This document shows, in pieces, positions 38,606-45,634 of a stretch of DNA of 45,634 nucleotides (position 1 is the first letter of the stretch; each line of letters opens with the position of its first letter). The notes under the pieces are model-generated. The model was given only the letters and a program-made list of their open reading frames with translations, had not been told where the DNA came from and ran no database searches. This DNA is from UBA1181 sp045617845 (GTDB taxonomy: Bacteria > Bacteroidota > Bacteroidia > Bacteroidales > Paludibacteraceae), in the NCBI GenBank assembly GCA_045617845.1, contig JAZLJL010000054.1, positions 1 to 45,634 on the forward strand. Reading direction: 5' to 3'. The position numbers and the translations under genes were made by a program.

Positions 38606-40387
38606 TTACATAACCACAATCTTTTTCACGCATTGTGCTCCATCCTCCTTCTCAATCTTCACCAAAAAGATGCCATCTGGCAATTGGCTTAGTTGTGATT
38701 GATTTACGCCGCAACCACTTTGAACCAAGGTGCCAGCCATGTTCGTCACACAATAGGTAAAGTCGCCGTCACAATAGATCGTCACATTTCCATTGGAAGA
38801 GACAACCTCTATGGAGTGGGTATCCGTCAGATCCGACACAGATAAAACAACCGGCATTTCCATACCCTCGATGATCTTATCATACGCAAGCTTAGGCTGA
38901 TAATTAGAGAATACTAACGGCTTACCTGACGCACGCCAACTGATTTCATCATTTATACCCCATACTGCCACCAAACTGATATTGTCCTTGTACTCTTTGT
39001 AAACCTTGAACAAATCGCCATACAATTGTGCTTGGGTATTGTAATCCGCGCCGTCCTCGATGGTGATGTCTAACTCCGTCACTTGAATGTCGCAACCGAT
39101 GGTGGCATACTTCGCCAAAGCCTGCTTATAGAGATCAACGGATGGGAACTGTGTGCTCAAGTGCGATTGCAGACCGACACCATCGCAAAGTCCCTTGTCA
39201 TACAAATCCTTCACCAAATTGTAGATCGCGTCTCGCTTGGAACCGACATACTCGTTGTAGTCGTTGTAATATGCCTTACAGTCCTTTGGAAGATATTTTC
39301 TCGCATAAGAGAAAGCCTTTTCAATGAATGACTTGTTGCCATACACCTCCACCCAACGGGATGTTTCGTTCACCTTATAGTTACTGCCCGGATTACGCAT
39401 TTGTCCGCCATCGGTGAAGGCCTCGTTCACGATATCCCAAGCATAGATGTTCAAGTTCGGATAGGTGGTGGTCACCAATTCGATAACGTTTTTGATATAG
39501 TTCTCCATACGTTGGTCCATAATATCCTTGCTGACGGTTCGACCATTATCCTCAAAACCTTCGTTGAAGAACCAGTCTGGCGTTTGGGAGTGCCATACAA
39601 AAACATGTCCGCGTATCGGCATCTTGTTTTGCTCACAGAATTTCAAGATGGATTTGGTGTTAGGTGCCAAACGCACCTGTGGATTCACATTGTCACCCAC
39701 ACTTTGGCTGGCTGCTTGATCCAACATGTTATCCGGCTTTAACTCATTTCCTGGAGTAAGGCTGTTGAAATGGTGAAGGACCATATTCTTCGCATTCTGA
39801 GAAGCGATTTCACTCGCCAAAGCCGCCGTACCGATCTTGAAATACTCGCTGTAAAGATCTTTCCAAGGCAATTGTTGGGAGAAATCGATCAATTCCTCCA
39901 CTTCTTCCTCGATAGTGACATCATCGATGTAATATTCCAATGAGGAACTATTCGTGCACTGGATATAGGGTTGAATATCCTCCACGTCATCAGGAATCGA
40001 AATCTTCCCCTTCAACTCAGTCCAACTGTAAGCATACGCCTCTTTGGTGCAGACACCTGGATAAGAGTTATCACCATCAGAGGAGTATTGCACGCTCAAA
40101 TCCATGTTTCCATTCGAAAGCACAAACACATATGCGGTGATAATGTATGTCTTACCCGCCTCGATGGAGGCATTTTGCACCAAGGCGCCATGCCAGCTTT
40201 CCTTACGATTGCTGACAAATAGGGATTGGGAACCTGTGTGTGCCCGATCGGAAGAGAGCTCCACGGTCGCATCGCCGCGTCCCGCCCAGTCCTCCGAACT
40301 GGATTCGAAATCATAGGTTAAATTTTCGGAATAGCACTGCATTCCACAGAACGACATAGCCAATAAAAGTAATTTTTTTAAATTCAT
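38606..40387 (-). CDS. Secreted GH10 endo-1,4-beta-xylanase with CBM-like N-terminus and type A T9SS tail
   Basis: A 593-residue enzyme with signal peptide MNLKKLLLLAMSFCGMQCYS. Residues about 22-160 (LTYDFESSSEDWAGRGDATV and onward) resemble a CBM4/9 carbohydrate-binding module. The GH10 barrel carries the acid/base E322 in WDIVNEAF, HVFVWHSQTPDWFF, and the nucleophile E448 in QVTELDI. After about residue 520 the tail (GNVTIYCDGDFTYCVTNMAG, then GIFLVKIEKEDGAQCVKKIVVM) is a type A T9SS sorting domain. It should cut xylan outside the cell and be exported by the T9SS whose parts lie at 29.6-34.3 kb. A weak -7 (TAACTTCG) lies on the minus strand at 40421-40414. Confidence 0.94.
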   Translation of the reverse strand: MNLKKLLLLAMSFCGMQCYSENLTYDFESSSEDWAGRGDATVELSSDRAHTGSQSLFVSNRKESWHGALVQNASIEAGKTYIITAYVFVLSNGNMDLSVQYSSDGDNSYPGVCTKEAYAYSWTELKGKISIPDDVEDIQPYIQCTNSSSLEYYIDDVTIEEEVEELIDFSQQLPWKDLYSEYFKIGTAALASEIASQNAKNMVLHHFNSLTPGNELKPDNMLDQAASQSVGDNVNPQVRLAPNTKSILKFCEQNKMPIRGHVFVWHSQTPDWFFNEGFEDNGRTVSKDIMDQRMENYIKNVIELVTTTYPNLNIYAWDIVNEAFTDGGQMRNPGSNYKVNETSRWVEVYGNKSFIEKAFSYARKYLPKDCKAYYNDYNEYVGSKRDAIYNLVKDLYDKGLCDGVGLQSHLSTQFPSVDLYKQALAKYATIGCDIQVTELDITIEDGADYNTQAQLYGDLFKVYKEYKDNISLVAVWGINDEISWRASGKPLVFSNYQPKLAYDKIIEGMEMPVVLSVSDLTDTHSIEVVSSNGNVTIYCDGDFTYCVTNMAGTLVQSGCGVNQSQLSQLPDGIFLVKIEKEDGAQCVKKIVVM

Positions 40388-40553
40388 ATCAAATGTAATT
40401 ATAGTTGATTCTGCGAAGTTACAAATATTAAAAGAGAGTGCGCTTTTTTATTTTTAGAAAGTCGCACATTCAAATGTTAATTGAAAGCATAACGATTGAA
40501 GTCGTCCTCAGCATCTCCATCATCTCCTACAGGATGCAGTACGACACATCAAC

Positions 40554-40592
40554 CGACGCCTCTTCCCCACCATGGTGGCGGAAGAGGCGTCG
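40554..40592. repeat. Long inverted repeat between res and the xylanase gene
   Basis: CGACGCCTCTTCC (40554-40566) pairs with GGAAGAGGCGTCG (40580-40592). Between them CCACCATGGTGG is itself palindromic, so the dyad continues to its centre apart from a one-base bulge. No T-run follows on either strand, so it is not a standard intrinsic terminator; an RNA-stabilising hairpin or protein site is possible. Confidence 0.75.
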
Positions 40593-40632
40593 AGCACGGA
40601 TAGTCGCAAAAATGCCTTAGCGAAGTGCGCAA

Positions 40633-43374
40633 TTATTCCAACAAGGACTCAAAGGTCCTCCAACCTCCGTGATCATCCGTTTTATAGGATTTATATTCCT
40701 TGCTATCGTTATACATCCAGACATCGCCCTTACGGATGACAATACCGCCTACATACTTGATGTTGCTCTTTCCATTCAGCAATTCAATTCGAGCAGCAAG
40801 GATTTCTGCCTTATCCTTTACCTCTGATTCCCCAGCAGTAAAACCGCCCTTTGTATCAAAGATTCCTAAACGTTTATCTTTGAATTGAATAAGCCAGTCA
40901 GGATAGAATATTCGTTCCTTATTTGTTTGATAATCCATGTATTTAAAACCTAGAGCGTCCTTACCTGTGCCATTTTTAAACCACCATTCTATTTTCTCTT
41001 CATTGGCCTCCAAATAGGAAATAAAAGCAGTCTCGTTTTCTCTTCCCGAATACTTTTCTGGCAATCTGAACGGTTGGACATAACTCAAAACACTTGGCTC
41101 ATACGTTTTGTAATCATCTGTAAAAGCGTACTTTGACTTTAGAACAAACGGTTTAGACTTTTGCGCTTCTTCTGACTCTCGTTTCTTTTTTAGATAGTCC
41201 TCCAAAATAGGTTTGTAATCTATCAACGCCTTGCGGACAGCACAACGGAATACACTGTTTTCGGTTTTATTTACATCATTCAAGAACACCTTGTAGCACT
41301 GAATCAGATTGTATTCGGGCAAAGCTTCCGAAAACCATTGACGGACAGCCTCCTTTAACGTTCCCCATGTACGCGCCACATTACCTATTCCTGTTTCATC
41401 GTCTGCCTGATCTCCCAAGATTTCATAGCAACGCCAAGAAAACTCCTTCTCCACATCATTGTTGGAAACCTCACATTTCACATCCTTGCCACCATAATCC
41501 TTTTCAGTTTCTAACACAAAGTGAGCATTTACCAAAACATCACGTTCCAAAACATCCACTGTGGAAACGCCCTTCGCCTCAAGAAAATTTTTATACTCTT
41601 CAGATTCGTATGTTTTATTGGCATCAATTTCAAAGAACTGATTCATCGAAACCTTGAAATGCTTTTGAAACACACTAGCCTTACCCACATCACCATAATC
41701 TGTCCTTGAAATAAAATCGGTCAGAAGATGAGGATCTAATACAAACTCCGCATCTCTTCGATTATCTACCACACTATCGATCAGCTCACTGGTCAAAGCA
41801 TTCAAGTCTGCCCCCAACAAATCATCAAAATCATCGCCCAACACTTCCTTTACATTGTTCCGAACAGCATTCCCTATAAGGTTCTTTTGCTCCTCGATTG
41901 ACTTTCCTTTCACAAGAACATCTTTTTCATTCTCACTGGTCTGCAACGCTTTCTCTGCAGATTTCGTGATTTCAGGCACCACCTTGGTGACGATTTCCTT
42001 CAGTTTCTCCTTTGCATTCTCTTTCCCCTTTAGCTTTTCTGATACTTTCTTCACTAATTTAATGGAAGCGTCGGACGTGGCCAACTTCACCCTCTGCTTT
42101 TTATTGACACTAGAGACCACCGTCTTCGGCTTGTTATCCGTCTTCTTATCCGTCGGATTCTGCACTTCATTCTTGGGATAGTTGGTATAAAGATAACCAG
42201 TCCGAAGTATCGGATGGCAACTCAAATCCTTTCCGAATACCGCCATACGAAGAATACGACCCAATGTTTGCGTATGAAATGTGTTAGACTTTATCTCTCT
42301 ATACATCACCAACACATGGGCTCTTGGGCAATCCCAACCCGTACCTGCCGCATACTTGAAAAGCATAAATTCCACCTTATTATCCTTATCGGTAATATGC
42401 TCCATATTTTCCTTGCGGCCATCAAACCAATAGGCAATCTTGTCTGGGCTGACATGTTTCTCCTTCGTCAGGTATTCAGTGACAATTTCCTCTTTGCTCT
42501 TCACATCCGTATCCTTCGTCTTCTTATCATCGTTAGGCAACTGGATTAGAACCAGAGGATTAATATTCTCTCCAATGCTTTTCCACTCAGCCTTCAAGGC
42601 ATTGCGTTTCTCTATGGCGAGGTCAAGCAAAAGTTTATCTTGGTCTTTGTTCTCATATTGATTCAAATCCTCCTCTGTCTGGCTCACAATTTCCTCTTTG
42701 ATAAGTCCTGACTCAACAACATCCTCCCTTTTTACTCTTACAAAACCAGCCTTCAAATCTTCTATATCACTAGGCGATGGCTCCTTCTCAGGCGTTGCGC
42801 TGACCTTTACGATAACACGAGGATTAAGAGGATTGATAACATCCCGAATAGCTGCTTCCGAAACATTCTTGTGACTCTCATCAATAATCATCACAATGGA
42901 GCGTCCTTCGGCATGCGTCTTCTCCACCACATCTTCAAAATAATAACCCTGTTCTTTTTCTCTATTAGAATCTTCTGGGCGTCGCAACTTACGTTTCTCT
43001 GCGTCCTTCGCCACCAACTTCTGCCAGTTTAAGAAAAGAATGTCCTTATCTTTCAAAACACCGTTGTTGAAATTCTGGATGGTAAGCAGTTGATTACTCA
43101 AATTAGGGAAGAAATATTCATCAAACTTTTCCTTGCTCTGCATAGCCAGTTCGTCAGAGAAGGTGATCCAAACGAATGCCACATCCTCTACCCAATCAGG
43201 CTGACCATTTAGCGCATCCACAAAGTGTGTCACCATAAAGGTCTTACCACTACCTGTAGGCGATTTAAAGGTCAGTTCAATTTTATCATTACCTGTCCGC
43301 CAAAGTTTCTTAAATGTATCTACCAATTCGTCGATAGCCTTTTGTTGAAAAGGGAAACTATTATATTGTGCCAT
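40633..43374 (-). CDS. res: Type III restriction enzyme Res subunit
   Basis: A 913-residue ATP-dependent restriction subunit. Walker A is GSGKT at 41-45, a DESH-type Walker B is in MIIDESHKNV near residue 167, then VKVSATPEKEP and the motif VI region NTFHTQTLGRILRMAVFGKD. A long charged Lys/Glu-rich segment sits at about 430-530. The C-terminal nuclease has the PD...D-x-K signature YPDWLIQF, then LGIFDTKGG. It pairs with Mod, which recognises the site and methylates it; cleavage needs two inverted sites. It begins 5 bp after mod, so they are one operon. Confidence 0.95.
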   Translation of the reverse strand: MAQYNSFPFQQKAIDELVDTFKKLWRTGNDKIELTFKSPTGSGKTFMVTHFVDALNGQPDWVEDVAFVWITFSDELAMQSKEKFDEYFFPNLSNQLLTIQNFNNGVLKDKDILFLNWQKLVAKDAEKRKLRRPEDSNREKEQGYYFEDVVEKTHAEGRSIVMIIDESHKNVSEAAIRDVINPLNPRVIVKVSATPEKEPSPSDIEDLKAGFVRVKREDVVESGLIKEEIVSQTEEDLNQYENKDQDKLLLDLAIEKRNALKAEWKSIGENINPLVLIQLPNDDKKTKDTDVKSKEEIVTEYLTKEKHVSPDKIAYWFDGRKENMEHITDKDNKVEFMLFKYAAGTGWDCPRAHVLVMYREIKSNTFHTQTLGRILRMAVFGKDLSCHPILRTGYLYTNYPKNEVQNPTDKKTDNKPKTVVSSVNKKQRVKLATSDASIKLVKKVSEKLKGKENAKEKLKEIVTKVVPEITKSAEKALQTSENEKDVLVKGKSIEEQKNLIGNAVRNNVKEVLGDDFDDLLGADLNALTSELIDSVVDNRRDAEFVLDPHLLTDFISRTDYGDVGKASVFQKHFKVSMNQFFEIDANKTYESEEYKNFLEAKGVSTVDVLERDVLVNAHFVLETEKDYGGKDVKCEVSNNDVEKEFSWRCYEILGDQADDETGIGNVARTWGTLKEAVRQWFSEALPEYNLIQCYKVFLNDVNKTENSVFRCAVRKALIDYKPILEDYLKKKRESEEAQKSKPFVLKSKYAFTDDYKTYEPSVLSYVQPFRLPEKYSGRENETAFISYLEANEEKIEWWFKNGTGKDALGFKYMDYQTNKERIFYPDWLIQFKDKRLGIFDTKGGFTAGESEVKDKAEILAARIELLNGKSNIKYVGGIVIRKGDVWMYNDSKEYKSYKTDDHGGWRTFESLLE

Positions 43375-43379
43375 AACTA

Positions 43380-45149
43380 TTACGCATTAATGGATTTGTA
43401 AATATCGAGGATAGGTTGTGGAATCGCTTTGAGCGTGATGCCTCGCATGTCATCAAACTCATTCTCAAAAATTTCCACTGATCCCCAGCAGAAAACATAG
43501 ACTGCGATTTGTGAAGATTCGTCTGCCTGTAGTTTTTCAATCTCCTCTACAAAGTCTGGGAAATCATTCAAGTTACCCGTGAAATAGACTGCGGTAAAAC
43601 AACCCTTTTCATCGGAGAATATTTGGTAGGACTTCGCTTTTCGAACCTCCTCCAAAGTATTTTCACCCAATGCTAAAAGATAGCCTGCTTTTTGCGAGAG
43701 CATTACTCTGTCGGCATCCGTTGCTTCACGGCTGGCATTTTCACCCACAAAAGATGTTTTGTAGTATTTGAGTGAATTGCCCAAACCAGGCACTTGTTCT
43801 CCCTTGGCATTGGTGTAGCCTTGTATCACTCGACGGTTTCGCTCGTAAGTGACATTCTCGCAGATATTGTTGTCTCCCTCTTTTTGCTGCACCAAGATAC
43901 ACTGACGTTTACCTCCATCCTCTTCATTCAATTTCATCACGGCATGCATCGTAGTGCCAGAGCCTGCAAAGAAGTCGAGGATAGTATCTCCCTTCATTGT
44001 CCGCAGTAAATAAGAAACCAAACCAGTCGGTTTCGGGTTTGAGAACTTATTACTTTCTCCAAACACCTCGGTCATTTCTGCATTTCCTTGTTGATTGATA
44101 GGTTCTAAAATCAAATTTGAATAAGCTCTACCCACCTTTTCTCTTATATTCCCCTCATTGTCAACATTTTGATAAACCTTATACTTGATAGTATATTTAG
44201 ACCCCTTGCTTTTTGAAGATTTCACAAATTCGAGAAACTTATTCTCCAATCCCCATTGAACCTTTTCCTGACTCCATTTCCAAATCCACCCATCATTAGC
44301 AAACGTTGCTCTTCCATTTGGAAATATAACACCACCATCAGGAGCTTCAATGCCATAATTCATTGAGTCAGAATACTGCAAACCTCCTCTATCCAATGTG
44401 TCATAATAAAATTTACCTCTAACATCAACATACTCGTCTGAGAATTTAAACCTTTCCTTATTTACTGATTCTGCATCTCTATTCCAGAAATATGACTCCA
44501 ATGATTTCGTCTTATTTTTTGCAAATGTTAAGATGCTCTCTGTGACCACAGCTATATCTTTTGCGTCATTCGCTCCAGTTTTTTTTCTCCAATCAAACTT
44601 TGCCACAAAATTCTCCTCTCCAAACACCTTATCACACAGCAGTTTCAAGTTGGCTTGCTCATTGTCATCAATAGAGATAAAAATCACACCTCGCTCGCTC
44701 AACAAGTTCTTTGCCAACTCCAAGCGTTTGCTCATAAAAGAGAGCCAATAGCTATGACGCAAAGGATGCTCCTTAGGAACGGTTGTTCCATCAGGAAATT
44801 CTGAGAGAATACGTTTGTCCTTGTAGGTAAAACCATCCGACCCTGTGTTATAGGGTGGATCGATATAGATGACATCAATTTTGCCTCTATGAGTATAGTT
44901 GAGGCACGTCAAGGCATGATAGTTGTCTCCCTCTATCAGAATATGAGTAGGCTTGCCATCCTCCGTACGGATAGCTTTCTCCTTCACCTCCTCCAAGATA
45001 GGTATTTTATTTTCAGACTCCTGCTCGAAGGCTTCCGGCACATCGAGCCACACCAGTCCGTATCGCTGTTCCTTTATCTGTGAATGCAGCCGAGCCACCT
45101 CCTTTTCGAGCTGACGGATGCGCAGTTGCAACTCTTCTTCATTAGCCAT
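43380..45149 (-). CDS. mod: Type III DNA methyltransferase Mod subunit
   Basis: A 589-residue beta-class amino-methyltransferase (N6-adenine expected for type III). The catalytic motif DPPYNTG starts at residue 97; a target-recognition region of about 200 residues, divergent and Lys/Asn-rich, sits in the middle; the SAM motif is ILDFFAGSGTT near residue 400. Motif order IV-TRD-I is that of Mod proteins. The N-terminal 30 residues (EEELQLRIRQLEKEVARLHS) form a short coiled coil. Start ATG 45149 fits this. No simple repeat tract lies inside the gene. Confidence 0.95.
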   Translation of the reverse strand: MANEEELQLRIRQLEKEVARLHSQIKEQRYGLVWLDVPEAFEQESENKIPILEEVKEKAIRTEDGKPTHILIEGDNYHALTCLNYTHRGKIDVIYIDPPYNTGSDGFTYKDKRILSEFPDGTTVPKEHPLRHSYWLSFMSKRLELAKNLLSERGVIFISIDDNEQANLKLLCDKVFGEENFVAKFDWRKKTGANDAKDIAVVTESILTFAKNKTKSLESYFWNRDAESVNKERFKFSDEYVDVRGKFYYDTLDRGGLQYSDSMNYGIEAPDGGVIFPNGRATFANDGWIWKWSQEKVQWGLENKFLEFVKSSKSKGSKYTIKYKVYQNVDNEGNIREKVGRAYSNLILEPINQQGNAEMTEVFGESNKFSNPKPTGLVSYLLRTMKGDTILDFFAGSGTTMHAVMKLNEEDGGKRQCILVQQKEGDNNICENVTYERNRRVIQGYTNAKGEQVPGLGNSLKYYKTSFVGENASREATDADRVMLSQKAGYLLALGENTLEEVRKAKSYQIFSDEKGCFTAVYFTGNLNDFPDFVEEIEKLQADESSQIAVYVFCWGSVEIFENEFDDMRGITLKAIPQPILDIYKSINA

Positions 45150-45261
45150 ATCCTGTAGTCTTTTTCAGCCGACTACCTGACACACGTTGGCTAAATTCCT
45201 CAAAAAGAAGGTGTGAGCTTCTTCTTACGGTATTCCGAGGCTAGCGTCCCTTCTGAACCTC

Positions 45262-45332
45262 ATCCTAGATATAAGAATAATGCCCACACCCATTCGGGTG
45301 CAAGACATCATTTCTATCTTCATATCTAGGAT
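45262..45332. repeat. Imperfect long inverted repeat with an inner hairpin
   Basis: Outer arms ATCCTAGATAT (45262-45272) and ATATCTAGGAT (45322-45332) are a perfect 11-bp pair; complementarity continues inward with gaps for roughly 10 more bases. CACCC-ATTC-GGGTG (45287-45300) forms the inner hairpin. It lies 113-183 bp upstream of mod. Confidence 0.7.
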
Positions 45333-45539
45333 TGGCAAAGGAACGCATACAATACGCCCAGCCAACCATCATTGATGTGGTCTTTATTCAGGAATAAATT
45401 TGGGACGCTTATTCTGGAATACCACAATGATAGCCTGATGCTGCTATGTTAATAATATGTTATTTAATAATTTACTTTAATTTTTATCCTTACTATATAG
45501 TGCTCCCCATTTTTTGACAACTGGTTAATACTTTTTTTC

Positions 45540-45589
45540 TTTTAGAGGAGGCGGGGGAGAGACTCCCCCCCCCAAATCCTCCTCTAAAA
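45540..45589. terminator. Strong two-tier hairpin with C9 run
   Basis: TTTTAGAGGAGG pairs with CCTCCTCTAAAA, enclosing a GGGGGAG-AGA-CTCCCCC stem (45553-45569) that runs into nine C (45565-45573). T-rich DNA on the left and A-rich on the right make it terminator-like, most likely for a gene beyond the window. The C9 run could also vary in length. Confidence 0.55.
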
Positions 45590-45634
45590 ATCCAAAAATA
45601 CATAATTTTTTTTAAGCCGCATTGCTTATGCAGT

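Larger units (their letters stand above)
45150..45634. other. Structured upstream region of mod-res, no gene seen
   Basis: 485 bp without a supported frame. It holds a long inverted repeat with a central hairpin (45262-45332) and a strong GC hairpin containing a C9 run (45540-45589). I see no clean TAnnTTTG -7 element for mod. Confidence 0.5.

Noticed and set aside
40438..40620. 60-codon plus-strand frame next to the res gene
   Set aside because: It runs through the long inverted repeat, which explains its open frame; Arg-rich end comes from the palindrome.
1..45634. CRISPR array
   Set aside because: No set of regularly spaced direct repeats was seen; the only direct repeats are the Fic-flanking pair and the Cys-rich gene ends.
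1..45634. Intact insertion sequence or prophage
   Set aside because: No transposase, integrase or phage structural motif is recognisable in any frame I examined.

Overview
The window looks like a chromosomal segment of a Bacteroidales-type bacterium. The evidence is a type IX secretion cluster (a type B C-terminal-domain substrate, an OmpA-family protein and a PorP/SprF protein), a TamL-type BamA-family lipoprotein, a FISUMP-family pseudogene, plant-polysaccharide hydrolases of families GH9 and GH10, and many promoters matching the Bacteroidetes consensus (-33 TTTG, -7 TAnnTTTG). I cannot name the genus.

Layout. 1-5.1 kb is a restriction-modification island: an unidentified C-terminal fragment, a decayed hsdR 5' fragment, a broken rhuM, an intact Fic gene bracketed by 27-bp direct repeats, and a full-length hsdR. 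It ends beside the 3' end of a tRNA-Arg(ACG), so that tRNA may mark the island edge. 5.3-8.7 kb is a minus-strand set: a signal-peptide protein with a beta-barrel-like region, a GH9 cellulase and a SpoU-type RNA methyltransferase. A FISUMP pseudogene follows. 9.6-20.4 kb is mostly housekeeping and envelope: an acyl-CoA ligase, two lipoproteins, a lytic transglycosylase, a universal stress protein, ispE, glmM and tamL. tRNA-Arg(TCT) follows. 21.1-28.4 kb holds a PPC-domain protein and a minus-strand run (WG-repeat protein, priA, DEAD-box helicase, low-molecular-weight tyrosine phosphatase).

28.7-36.3 kb is envelope and secretion: a lipoprotein with an apparent internal duplication, the T9SS operon (type B substrate, OmpA, PorP), a secreted hypothetical protein and a small three-TM protein. 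36.7-37.8 kb carries the most unusual locus: two tandem Cys-rich exported proteins whose 5' and 3' ends are almost identical at DNA level while the middle has diverged, with a cluster of three short hairpins between them. A GNAT acetyltransferase and a GH10 xylanase with a type A T9SS tail follow; the xylanase is flanked by two long hairpins. The right end (40.6-45.1 kb) is a complete type III restriction-modification pair (mod-res), with a structured 485-bp upstream region containing a C9 tract and two large inverted repeats.

How the genes work together. The secretion operon would export T9SS substrates such as the GH10 xylanase, and GH9 and GH10 point to plant cell-wall glucan and xylan use. 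The two ends defend against foreign DNA (type I HsdR without its M and S subunits in view; complete type III). The best candidate for something undescribed is the Cys-rich tandem pair. Next come the Fic cassette in the hsd locus and the duplicated-domain lipoprotein. All functions are read from motifs; no database search was possible.
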